A stretch of 12,077 bases of DNA, taken from Candidatus Limnocylindrales bacterium. Its GTDB lineage: Bacteria > Chloroflexota > Limnocylindria > Limnocylindrales > CSP1-4. The translations under genes and the position numbers were made by a program. The notes below the pieces were generated by a model. It did no database searches. It was not told the origin of the DNA and saw only the letters and a list, made by a program, of their open reading frames with translations. The stretch's first letter is position 1. Every line of letters begins with the position of its first letter. Shown piece after piece: positions 1 to 6,683 of the stretch. The stretch spans positions 1 through 12,077 of the forward strand of contig JARLHH010000012.1 of assembly GCA_031292335.1 (NCBI GenBank). The letters run 5' to 3'.

Positions 1-1925
1 GCGCATTCCCGCTCTGCGAGGCCTGCGCCGCCGAGTACGCGGACCCGGGCAACCGGCGCTTCCACGCCGAGCCGGTGGCCTGCCCTCGTTGCGGACCGCG
101 GCTCGCGTATCGCCGGACCGAGGCGCCGGCGCCGGAGGCGCACGAGGAGGCTGCCCTGGCGGCCACCGTCGCGGACCTGCGGGCAGGCAGCATCGTGGCG
201 GTCAAGGGCCTCGGCGGTTACCACCTCGCCTGCGATGCGACGGACCTGGCGGCCGTGGCGCGCCTGCGTGACCGGAAGCGCCGCTGGGCGAAGCCGTTCG
301 CGGTCATGGTCCGCGACCTGGCGGCCGCACGCGCCCTGTGCCACGTGACGGCCACCGAGGCGGCGCTCCTGACGGGCCCGGCCCGCCCCATCGTGCTGCT
401 CGTCGCGCGCCGCCGCGGCACGCCGGCCCTGGCGCAGTCCGTGGCGGCGGGGAATCGCCGGCTCGGGATCTTCCTGCCCTATACGCCCCTCCATCACCTC
501 CTCCTCGAGGCCGTCGGCCGGCCGCTCGTGCTCACGTCGGGCAACCTGTCCGACGAGCCCCTGGCCACCGATGACGCCGATGCGGCGACACGCTTGGCCG
601 GCCTCGCGGACTCGTTCCTGACACACGATCGCGAGATCCGGGCCCGCTACGACGATTCGGTGACCCGGGTCGTCGCCGGCCGCGAGTCGCTGGTCCGGCG
701 TGCGCGCGGCCACGCCCCGGAAGCGCTGCCCCTGCCCGTCGGCGCGCCGCGCCCCATCCTGGCCGTGGGAGCGGAGCTGAAGCACACGTTCACGCTCGCC
801 CGGGGCGCGCGGGCACATGTCGCGCCCCACAACGGTGACCTCGAGGATCTCGCCACCCACCGCGCCTTCACCGACGGGCTGGCCCACCTGTCGCGGCTCC
901 TGGCGCTGGAGCCGGAGGTGGTGGCGCACGACCGTCACCCGGAGTACCTCTCCACGAAGTACGCGCTGGCCCACTTCCCCGCCGGGCGCCGGATCGCCGT
1001 CCAGCATCACCACGCGCACGTCGCCTCGTGTGCCGCCGAGCACGGCATCACGTCGCCGTTCCTCGGGGTCGCCTACGACGGGCTGGGGATGGGCGATGAC
1101 GGGACGCTGTGGGGCGGTGAGCTCCTCGTCGCCGACCTGGTCGGGTATCGCCGGGTCGCCCGCTTCGGGCGCGCGCCGCTGCCCGGCGGGGCGCTGGCGG
1201 TCAAGCGGCCCTACCGGATGGCGCTCGGCTACTTGCTGGGCGCCGAGGCGCTTGGAAACGGCGACGGACCGGGCGTCGCCGGGGCGCGGGGAGGCGACGC
1301 GGACCTCTCCGCCGAGCTGATCGACCGGCTCGATCCGCGGGAGGTGGCCGTCGTCCGGACCCAGGTCGCGCGCGGCCTCAACGCTCCCCTGGCTTCGTCA
1401 GCCGGCAGGCTCTTCGACGCGGCGGCAAGCCTCCTCGGCCTGCGCGACGTGGCGGAATACGAGGCGCAGGCGGCGATCGACCTGGAGATCGCGGCAGGTG
1501 ACCGGGCAGCCGCGCCGCTCCCGTATGCGCTGGAGCGCGACGGTGGCCTGTTCGTCTACGATCCGCGCCCGACGGTCGCCGCGCTCCTCGCCGGCCGGGC
1601 CGCGGGGCGCCCGGTGGGGGCCCTCGCGGCGGCGTTCCACGAGACCATCGCGGAGATGACCCGTGAGCTGTGCGCGGACGCCGCGACGTCCACCGGGATC
1701 CGCACGGTCTGCCTCTCCGGTGGCGTCTTCCAGAACCGCCGGCTCGCGACTACGCTGCTCCGGCGGCTGGCCGGGGACGGCTTCGAGGTCTTCATCAACC
1801 GCCGCGTCCCGGTGAACGACGGCGGAATCAGCTACGGTCAGGCGGCGATTGCCGCGGCGACGATGGCGGCCGAAACGGCCGCGGACTCCGGCGTCCCCGC
1901 CGGGCCTGCACCAGGAGGAAAGTAG
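1..1925 (+). CDS. hypF: HypF, carbamoyltransferase of [NiFe]-hydrogenase maturation (5' end cut by window)
   Basis: HypF uses carbamoyl phosphate and ATP to make carbamoyl-adenylate and passes the carbamoyl group to the C-terminal Cys of HypE, the first step toward the CN ligands of the [NiFe] centre. The reading frame is open to the left edge (first whole codon at 3), leaving 640 visible residues of a protein usually near 750. The N-terminal acylphosphatase domain and first zinc finger lie outside. Visible in order: a complete C-X2-C-X18-C-X2-C zinc finger (Cys at visible residues 5, 8, 27, 30) followed by CGPRL; a YrdC-like domain with KGLGGYHLACDA near 68-79; the RYDDSVTRVV and RRARGHAPEAL stretches; then a Kae1-like domain with the metal-binding VQHHHAHV near 333-340, AYDGLGMGDDGTLWGGE and, near the C-terminus, LSGGVFQNRRL. 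The GTG at 75 is internal and not the real start. It is followed by hypC after 5 bp. Identification is firm. Confidence 0.97.
   Translation, partial: AFPLCEACAAEYADPGNRRFHAEPVACPRCGPRLAYRRTEAPAPEAHEEAALAATVADLRAGSIVAVKGLGGYHLACDATDLAAVARLRDRKRRWAKPFAVMVRDLAAARALCHVTATEAALLTGPARPIVLLVARRRGTPALAQSVAAGNRRLGIFLPYTPLHHLLLEAVGRPLVLTSGNLSDEPLATDDADAATRLAGLADSFLTHDREIRARYDDSVTRVVAGRESLVRRARGHAPEALPLPVGAPRPILAVGAELKHTFTLARGARAHVAPHNGDLEDLATHRAFTDGLAHLSRLLALEPEVVAHDRHPEYLSTKYALAHFPAGRRIAVQHHHAHVASCAAEHGITSPFLGVAYDGLGMGDDGTLWGGELLVADLVGYRRVARFGRAPLPGGALAVKRPYRMALGYLLGAEALGNGDGPGVAGARGGDADLSAELIDRLDPREVAVVRTQVARGLNAPLASSAGRLFDAAASLLGLRDVAEYEAQAAIDLEIAAGDRAAAPLPYALERDGGLFVYDPRPTVAALLAGRAAGRPVGALAAAFHETIAEMTRELCADAATSTGIRTVCLSGGVFQNRRLATTLLRRLAGDGFEVFINRRVPVNDGGISYGQAAIAAATMAAETAADSGVPAGPAPGGK
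1913..1918 (+). promoter_or_regulatory. Ribosome binding site of hypC
   Basis: A perfect AGGAGG lies inside the last codons of hypF, 12 nt before the hypC ATG at 1931. It fixes the hypC start, which also gives the obligatory N-terminal Met-Cys. Confidence 0.75.
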
Positions 1926-1930
1926 CAGCC

Positions 1931-2281
1931 ATGTGCCTCGGGATTCCCGGTCGGATCGTCGAGATTCGCGACGACGGCGGCCTGCTGATGGGCAAAGTCG
2001 ACTTCGGGGGCGTCCGCAAGGACGCCTGCCTCGCCTACATCCCGGAGGCCCAGCTCGGCGACTACGTGATCATCCACGTCGGCTTCGCGATCTCCCGTGT
2101 GGACGAGGACGAGGCGCTCAAGACGCTCGAGATCCTGGCCGCGATGGGCGACCTGATGCAGACCGAGCTCGCCACGATGGGCCCCGGCATGGACGCGCCA
2201 GCGGTCGTCTCCGATGACGGCGGGCCGGCCGGCGGCGTCTTCGCGGCGCCGGCGACGGGGGCGCCCGGGGGCCCCGCGTGA
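1931..2281 (+). CDS. hypC: HypC, hydrogenase maturation chaperone
   Basis: Small chaperone of the HypC/HybG/HupF family. With HypD it carries the iron atom while CN and CO are attached, then delivers it to the hydrogenase large subunit. The product is 116 aa and starts MCLGIPGRIVEI. Cys2 is the family's iron- and partner-binding residue, and the conserved GDYVIIHVGFAI with His49 is present. The body ends near residue 85; the last 30 or so residues are an Ala/Gly/Pro-rich tail beyond the usual 75-95 aa size and probably disordered. The stop codon overlaps the hypD start by 4 bp (GTGA), which suggests coupled translation and fits the HypC-HypD complex. The start is fixed by the Met-Cys N-terminus and an upstream AGGAGG. 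Confidence 0.96.
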   Translation: MCLGIPGRIVEIRDDGGLLMGKVDFGGVRKDACLAYIPEAQLGDYVIIHVGFAISRVDEDEALKTLEILAAMGDLMQTELATMGPGMDAPAVVSDDGGPAGGVFAAPATGAPGGPA

Positions 2282-3459
2282 AGTACCTCGACGAGTACCG
2301 CGACCCGGTCCTGGCCGGCAAGCTCGTCGCGGAGATCCACCGGATCACGACCCGGCCGTGGACGCTCATGGAGGTCTGCGGCGGCCAGACGCACACGATC
2401 GTCAAGCAGGGGATCGACGAGGCGCTGCCCGAAGGCGTGCGGATGATTCACGGCCCCGGTTGCCCGGTCTGCGTCACGCCGCTCGAGCAGGTCGACAAGG
2501 CGCTAGCCATCGCGGCCCGCCCGGACGTCATCTTCACGAGCTACGGCGACATGCTGCGCGTGCCGGGCTCCACGACGGACCTGCTCGCGCTCAAGGCCAG
2601 GGGCGCGGACGTCCGGATCGTGTACTCGCCGCTCGACGCGCTCAAGATCGCCGTCGCCAACCCGGACCGGCAGGTCGTCTTCTTCGCGGTCGGCTTCGAG
2701 ACGACCGCGCCCGCGAACGCCATGGCGGTCGCCGAGGCGGCCCGCCGCGGGATCGACAACTTCAGCGTGCTCGTGTCGCACGTGCTGGTTCCACCCGCGC
2801 TCGTCGCGCTCCTCGAGTCGCCCACCAACCAGGTCCAGTCGTTCCTGGCGGCGGGCCATGTGTGTGCCGTGATGGGCTGGACCGAGTACGAGCCGATCGC
2901 CGCGAAGTACCGCGTCCCGATCGTGGTCACGGGCTTCGAGCCGCTCGACCTCCTGGAGGGCATCCTGATGGCGATCCGGCAGCTGGAGGACGGTCGCCAC
3001 GAGGTGGAGAACCAGTACGTCCGCGCGGTGCGCAGGGAGGGCGTGCCACCCGCCCAGAAGCAGATCTTCGAGGTCTTCGAGGTGGGCGCGCGGAAGTGGC
3101 GCGGGATCGGCGAGATCCCCGCTTCGGGCTACCGGCTGCGCGGGAAGTACGCCCGCTTCGATGCCGAGCTGCGGTTCTCGGTGGGCGACATCCACACCCA
3201 GGAGCACCCGGCCTGCATCGCCGGCGCGATCCTCACCGGCGAGAAGACGCCGCTCGACTGCACCGCCTACGGCACGCTGTGCTCGCCCCAGCGGCCGCTC
3301 GGGGCACCCATGGTGAGCTCCGAGGGGACGTGCGCGGCGTTCCACTCCGCCGGGCGCGGGCTGGCTGGCCTGCGGACCGGCTCGCCCGCGATGCCGCTCC
3401 TGCAGATCGCGCCGATCCCACCCGCCCGGTCCGCCGGGACGGCGGAGGTGAGCCGATGA
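2278..3459 (+). CDS. hypD: HypD, iron-sulfur scaffold of Fe(CN)2CO assembly
   Basis: HypD is the [4Fe-4S] redox scaffold on which, together with HypC, the Fe(CN)2CO unit of [NiFe]-hydrogenases is built. The 393-aa length is close to the usual 360-380. The active-site signature MEVCGGQTHT (Cys34) and HGPGCPVCVTP (Cys62, Cys65) are present, as is VGFETTAPANAMA near 138-150. The C-terminal cluster ligands are Cys313, Cys328, Cys335 and Cys352, within the family stretches TPLDCTAYGTLCSP and MVSSEGTCAAFH. CGGQT replaces the more common CGGHT, so the usual His is Gln here. The last 30 residues are a Pro/Ala-rich tail. The start is GTG at 2278 inside the end of hypC, and the stop overlaps hypE's ATG (ATGA). 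The protein should be cytoplasmic. Confidence 0.97.
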   Translation: MKYLDEYRDPVLAGKLVAEIHRITTRPWTLMEVCGGQTHTIVKQGIDEALPEGVRMIHGPGCPVCVTPLEQVDKALAIAARPDVIFTSYGDMLRVPGSTTDLLALKARGADVRIVYSPLDALKIAVANPDRQVVFFAVGFETTAPANAMAVAEAARRGIDNFSVLVSHVLVPPALVALLESPTNQVQSFLAAGHVCAVMGWTEYEPIAAKYRVPIVVTGFEPLDLLEGILMAIRQLEDGRHEVENQYVRAVRREGVPPAQKQIFEVFEVGARKWRGIGEIPASGYRLRGKYARFDAELRFSVGDIHTQEHPACIAGAILTGEKTPLDCTAYGTLCSPQRPLGAPMVSSEGTCAAFHSAGRGLAGLRTGSPAMPLLQIAPIPPARSAGTAEVSR

Positions 3460-4574
3460 GCAGCACCGTCGATCCCCGGGCAGGCGCGCCGACGTCCGCG
3501 CCGGCAGCGGCGGGCGGGGTCACCATCGACGCGAACGGGGTTGCCTGCCCCGCCCCGATCCCGGAGGACGCGCGGGTCATCCTGGGCCACGGGTCCGGCG
3601 GCCAGCTTTCGGCGGCGCTCATGCGCGATGTCATCGGGCCGGCCCTGGCGGCCGCCGCGCCCGGCGGGCCGCTCAACGATGCGGCGGTCGTCGAGATCGC
3701 CGGCGCGCGACTCGCCTTCACGACCGATTCGTACGTCGTCAGCCCGCTCGTCTTCCCGGGCGGCGACATCGGCGAGCTGGCCGTCAACGGCACCCTGAAC
3801 GACCTCGCGATGATGGGCGCCCAGCCCGTCGCGATCTCGCTTGCCTACGTCATCGAGGAAGGCCTGCCGTTCGAGGAGCTGCGGGCGATCACCGCGTCAG
3901 CCGCCCGTGCGGCCGCCCGCGCCGGGGCCCGCATCGTGACCGGCGACACGAAGGTGGTGGGTCGCGGAGCCGCCGACCGGCTCTTCGTGAACACGGCCGG
4001 AATCGGGCTGATCGGCGACGGCGTGGCGCCCGCCGCGGACCGCGCGGCCGTCGGCGACGCGATCATCCTGTCCGGTCCGATCGGCCTCCACGGGGTGGCG
4101 ATCATGAGCGTTCGCGAGGGCCTCGAGTTCGAGGTCGAGATCGCGTCCGACACGCAGGCGCTCAACGGCCTGGTCGCCGCCATGCTTGCCATCGAGCCTG
4201 ACATCCACGTCCTCCGCGACCCGACTCGGGGAGGCCTGGCCTCCGCGCTCAACGAGATCGCGATGACCTCCGGCGTCGGCATGGTGCTCGACGAGCCGGC
4301 GATCCCGATCCCGGGACCCGTGCGGGCGGCCTGCGAGATGCTGGGCCTGGATCCCTACCACGTGGCCAACGAGGGCAAGCTCGTGGCGATCGTGCCGGCC
4401 GCGTCGGCGGCGGCGGTGGTGACGGCGATGCGGGCGCTCCCCGAGGGCGCCGGCGCGGCGGTCATCGGCATGGTCGTCGCCGATCATCCCGGGATGGTGA
4501 CGCTCCGCACGATCGTCGGAAGCGAGCGGATCGTGGACATGCTGGTGGGGGAGCAGCTGCCCCGGATCTGCTGA
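3456..4574 (+). CDS. hypE: HypE, carbamoyl dehydratase of hydrogenase maturation
   Basis: HypE receives a carbamoyl group from HypF on its C-terminal Cys and dehydrates it with ATP to a thiocyanate, the CN donor for HypC-HypD. It is a PurM/AIRS-like ATP-binding protein of 372 aa, somewhat longer than the usual ~330-350. Visible: VILGHGSGGQLS (41-52), NGTLNDLAMMGA (111-122), RIVTGDTKVVGRG (159-171), DPTRGGLASALNEIA (255-269), NEGKLVAIVP (305-314) and the diagnostic C-terminal PRIC with Cys372 as the last residue, so the modified Cys is intact. The extra length is an N-terminal Ala/Pro-rich leader (1-22), followed by a CPAPI segment (31-35) that resembles a TusA motif but is also seen in other HypE proteins. 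The ATG overlaps the hypD stop. This is the last gene of the hyp operon. Confidence 0.96.
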   Translation: MSSTVDPRAGAPTSAPAAAGGVTIDANGVACPAPIPEDARVILGHGSGGQLSAALMRDVIGPALAAAAPGGPLNDAAVVEIAGARLAFTTDSYVVSPLVFPGGDIGELAVNGTLNDLAMMGAQPVAISLAYVIEEGLPFEELRAITASAARAAARAGARIVTGDTKVVGRGAADRLFVNTAGIGLIGDGVAPAADRAAVGDAIILSGPIGLHGVAIMSVREGLEFEVEIASDTQALNGLVAAMLAIEPDIHVLRDPTRGGLASALNEIAMTSGVGMVLDEPAIPIPGPVRAACEMLGLDPYHVANEGKLVAIVPAASAAAVVTAMRALPEGAGAAVIGMVVADHPGMVTLRTIVGSERIVDMLVGEQLPRIC

Positions 4575-4590
4575 CCCGGTGCCGCGGGCG

Positions 4591-4642
4591 AGGTGCCGGC
4601 CGGCCCCCCTGCCGACCGGCAGGGGGGGCACCTGCCGGTCGG
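4591..4642 (+). terminator. Overlapping alternative hairpins after hypE (probable terminator, possible attenuator)
   Basis: Two strong, mutually exclusive stems share the same bases. Stem A is CCCCCCTGCC (4604-4613) with GGCAGGGGGG (4618-4627), a perfect 10 bp around the 4-nt loop GACC. It can be lengthened by AGGTGC (4591-4596) with GCACCT (4628-4633) after a left-side bulge. Stem B is CCGACCGGCAGG (4612-4623) with CCTGCCGGTCGG (4631-4642), a perfect 12 bp around a 7-nt loop. Neither is followed by a T-run, so a classical intrinsic terminator is not proven. Lying 17-68 bp after hypE and before the ArsR gene, it most likely ends or attenuates hyp transcription. Confidence 0.6.
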
Positions 4643-4668
4643 TCCTGTGAACGGGCCATCGGCACCTT

Positions 4669-4684
4669 ATGCGCAGATGCGCAT
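4669..4684. promoter_or_regulatory. Perfect inverted repeat, probable ArsR-family operator
   Basis: ATGCGCA-GA-TGCGCAT is a perfect 7-2-7 palindrome ending 17 nt before the preferred ATG of the ArsR gene. Winged-helix ArsR/SmtB dimers bind short inverted repeats of this kind, commonly in their own promoters. Its position suggests autoregulation of the repressor and of the sulfur genes behind it. Binding is inferred from symmetry and position only. Confidence 0.6.
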
Positions 4685-4701
4685 GGTTGGATGATCCGCG
4701 C

Positions 4702-5061
4702 ATGGACGCGATCTGGAGCCTCCAGTCGGAGGTCATGAAGATTCTCGCCAGCCCGCGACGGCTGGAGATCCTTCACCTGCTCGCCGACGAGCCGAAGGAA
4801 GTCGGCCGCCTGGCGGACGAGATGGGGATCAGCCAGCCGAACGTTTCCCAGCATCTCGCGGTGATGCGCGCGGCGGGGATCGTGGAGGCGGAACGCGACG
4901 GGCGCGAGGTCCGCTATCGGCTGACCGACCCGGACGTGATCGCCGCCTGCAGCCTCATGCGGGGCGTGCTCATGCGCCGGCTCGCCCGCCTGGGCGAGCT
5001 GTCCGAGGTCTCCCAGCCGGCGGACGGGCGCGCGCTTGCCGCTGTCTCGCAGGCCAGCTGA
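4702..5061 (+). CDS. ArsR/SmtB-family winged-helix repressor of the sulfur cassette
   Basis: A 119-aa transcriptional regulator. It has the ArsR core: ILASPRRLEILHLLADEP (17-32), then the recognition helix region VGRLADEMGISQPNVSQHLAVMRAAGIV (44-61), and the beta-wing ERDGREVRYRLTDPDV (64-79). The metal-binding ELCVCDL-type motif of arsenic/cadmium sensors is absent. The only Cys in the chosen product is Cys83 (AACSLMRG). Thiol-sensing relatives controlling sulfur oxidation (SqrR, BigR, sHdrR) use two cysteines, so this one may sense differently, form an intermolecular bond, or bind a non-thiol ligand. An alternative ATG at 4669 would add MRRCAWLDDPR, with a second Cys, but it would place the palindromic operator inside the coding region; I prefer 4702, though its ribosome site is weak. 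A one-nt gap separates it from the next gene, so it probably heads the operon. Confidence 0.9.
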   Translation: MDAIWSLQSEVMKILASPRRLEILHLLADEPKEVGRLADEMGISQPNVSQHLAVMRAAGIVEAERDGREVRYRLTDPDVIAACSLMRGVLMRRLARLGELSEVSQPADGRALAAVSQAS

Positions 5062-5062
5062 G

Positions 5063-5485
5063 GTGAGCGCGTTGGACGAGCCGATCAACCTGGTGCTCTT
5101 CTCCGGCACCGACGACAAGCTCCAGGCAGCGGCTGTGATGACGGCCGGGGCTGCCGCCCTCGGCCGGCGGGTCAACATCTTCCTCCAGTACTGGGCGCTC
5201 GACGCGTTCCGGAAGGACCGGATCGGGGCCGGGCGCGGGCTCAGCCCAGAAGCCGGCGAGGCCGGCGCCGTGCTGGTCGCGGCCGCCGCGCAGGCCGGCC
5301 AGGCGCCGTGGCACGAGACCCTCCGCCAGGCGAAGGATCTTGGCGATGTCGACATCCAGGCGTGCTCGCTTTCGATGGACGTCCTCAAGATCGAGGAGGG
5401 CGACCTCGACCCATTGGTCGACGGGGTCGAGGGCGTGACCGCCTTCTACCTCAACGCGGGCGACGGCCACATCGTCTTCATCTAG
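5063..5485 (+). CDS. DsrE2-like (DsrE/DsrF/DrsH-like) sulfur-transfer protein 1
   Basis: A 140-aa protein resembling the DrsE_2-type branch of the DsrE/F/H superfamily, whose members accept or store sulfane sulfur on a conserved Cys and exchange it with TusA. It opens with the beta-strand/helix pattern INLVLFSGTDDKLQAA (8-23), has IFLQYWALDAFRKD (39-52), and a single Cys101 in the motif ACSLSMDVL, matching PCQMTMDLF of the second copy downstream. It ends in GHIVFI, like APLFI in that copy. It lacks the ~25-residue Met-rich segment of copy 2. The start is uncertain: GTG at 5063 lies 1 nt after the ArsR stop, TTG at 5072 has AGGTGA before it, and TTG at 5036 would overlap ArsR. Function as a persulfide carrier is inferred from family and neighbours. 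Confidence 0.85.
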   Translation: MSALDEPINLVLFSGTDDKLQAAAVMTAGAAALGRRVNIFLQYWALDAFRKDRIGAGRGLSPEAGEAGAVLVAAAAQAGQAPWHETLRQAKDLGDVDIQACSLSMDVLKIEEGDLDPLVDGVEGVTAFYLNAGDGHIVFI

Positions 5486-5500
5486 GCGGAACACGGGCGC

Positions 5501-5515
5501 GGCCGCGTCGCGGCC
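5501..5515 (+). other. Small GC-rich hairpin before tusA 1
   Basis: GGCCGC-GTC-GCGGCC forms a 6-bp stem with a 3-nt loop in the 60-nt gap between the first DsrE2-like gene and tusA 1, 16 nt before the AGGAAGG ribosome site. It has no T-run, so it is more likely a processing or stability element, or chance in GC-rich DNA, than a terminator. Confidence 0.35.
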
Positions 5516-5545
5516 AGGTCGCCGACGAGCAGGAAGGGTTCGGGA

Positions 5546-5779
5546 ATGCCACTCGAGATCGCACAGCGGGTCGATGCAAAGGGTCTCGCGTGCCCGATGC
5601 CGATCGTCAAGACGGCCCAGGCCGTCAAGTCCATGGCCAGCGGCCAGCTCCTGGAGGTGCTCGCCACGGACGCAGGCTCCACCAAGGACTTTGCCGCCTG
5701 GTGCAAGACGACCGGCAACGAGCTCGTCGAAAGCAGCGCCGAGGGCGGCGTCTATCGCTTCGTCCTCCGGCGGAAGTGA
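5546..5779 (+). CDS. TusA-family sulfur carrier 1
   Basis: A 77-aa TusA/SirA-like protein, the normal length for the family. TusA proteins carry sulfur as a persulfide on the Cys of a CPxP motif between rhodaneses, DsrE-type proteins and final acceptors. The motif is VDAKGLACPMPIVKT with Cys16, followed by the usual VLATDAGSTKDFAAWCK and GNELVE stretch. A second Cys53 lies in AAWCKTTG and is absent from the second TusA of the operon, so this copy could form a disulfide or pass sulfur within itself. The ATG at 5546 has AGGAAGG at 5531-5537. It is followed after 11 nt by the second DsrE2-like gene. The company of DsrE2 and an SQR-like enzyme favours dissimilatory or defensive sulfur trafficking over tRNA thiolation. 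Confidence 0.94.
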   Translation: MPLEIAQRVDAKGLACPMPIVKTAQAVKSMASGQLLEVLATDAGSTKDFAAWCKTTGNELVESSAEGGVYRFVLRRK

Positions 5780-5790
5780 GGGACGACAAG

Positions 5791-6354
5791 ATGACCGCAG
5801 TTGCAGAGCCGCCGATGGCCGTCGCGGACGAGCCGAGCGTGGCCCCTGCTCCCGTCACCGGCGACGGTGGTGCCACGAAAGCTAAGGACGTCCTGATCAT
5901 CCTGTACAGCGGTGACCTCGAGAAGACCTGGGCGGCCATGATCCTCGCCTCCACGAGTGCTGCCATGGGCGTGAAGACGCGCGTGTTCGTCACGTTCTGG
6001 GGTCTGCCCACCTTCATCAAGGACTCCCGGCGCATCACAGGCGACAACTGGATGCAGAAGATGCTGGCCTTCATGAAGCGACCCGGCATGAGCCACCGGA
6101 AGATGTCCACGATGAACTTCATGGGCATGGGGCCCTGGATGCTGCATTGCCTGGCCAAGCAGTACAAGGCAGCCGGCCCCAAGGAGCTCCTCGAGGTCGC
6201 CCAGGCCCTGGGCGTCGAGTTCATCCCCTGCCAGATGACGATGGACCTGTTCGGCCTCAAGCGCGAGGACTTCATCGAGGGCATGGGCGAGCCGGTCGGC
6301 GCCGCAACCGTGATCGGCCTCATGACCGAGGGAAGCGCACCGCTCTTCATCTGA
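5791..6354 (+). CDS. DsrE2-like (DsrE/DsrF/DrsH-like) sulfur-transfer protein 2
   Basis: A 187-aa protein of the DrsE_2-type family. Residues 1-32 are an Ala/Pro-rich leader with no clear signal peptide. The fold begins at DVLIILYSGDLEKTWAAM (33-50), with VFVTFWGLPTFIKD (65-78). A central segment (88-117) holds nine Met in 30 residues and ends in Cys120 (MLHC). The conserved family Cys147 is in PCQMTMDLFGL. It ends SAPLFI. Copy 1 has the same C[SQ][LM][ST]MD motif but neither the Met-rich part nor Cys120. Some DsrE2 proteins are described as membrane-associated; the Met-rich helix region is only moderately hydrophobic, so this is uncertain. The start is ATG at 5791 with GAGGGA at 5778-5783. 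It sits between two tusA genes, its probable partners in sulfur transfer. Confidence 0.9.
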   Translation: MTAVAEPPMAVADEPSVAPAPVTGDGGATKAKDVLIILYSGDLEKTWAAMILASTSAAMGVKTRVFVTFWGLPTFIKDSRRITGDNWMQKMLAFMKRPGMSHRKMSTMNFMGMGPWMLHCLAKQYKAAGPKELLEVAQALGVEFIPCQMTMDLFGLKREDFIEGMGEPVGAATVIGLMTEGSAPLFI

Positions 6355-6441
6355 CCCAGCCGGCGCGCGAGCCCCACGCGATGCTCATCCCCGGCCGGCT
6401 TGCGCGCCTTCACCCCTCGCATCGGGAGGAATGAACCCGGC

Positions 6442-6678
<237 letters not shown>

Positions 6679-6683
6679 CGTCC

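Noticed and set aside
2214..3455. Upstream extension of the hypE frame across hypD
   Set aside because: The frame is open by chance because of high GC; the real HypE begins at the ATGA overlap at 3456, while hypD in its own frame has all family motifs.
3522..3566. A TusA-HypE fusion suggested by the VACPAPI motif
   Set aside because: Only about 12 residues resemble TusA; there is no room for the TusA fold before the HypE ATP-binding domain, and CP-P segments occur at the start of other HypE proteins.
4693..4713. Imperfect inverted repeat GATC-CGCG / CGCGATC over the ArsR start codon
   Set aside because: It contains an unpaired base and only short arms; in such GC-rich sequence it is likely chance, and the perfect palindrome at 4669-4684 is the better operator.
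5791..5886. Signal peptide or lipoprotein signal on the second DsrE2-like protein
   Set aside because: The N-terminal 32 residues are Ala/Pro-rich and acidic, with no positively charged n-region, no hydrophobic core and no lipobox Cys.
6358..6408. Possible pseudoknot before tusA 2 from AGCCGG/CCGGCT and GGCGCGC/GCGCGCC
   Set aside because: The two pairings overlap by two bases and cannot form together in full; the arms are short GC words common by chance here. No riboswitch-like conserved core was seen.
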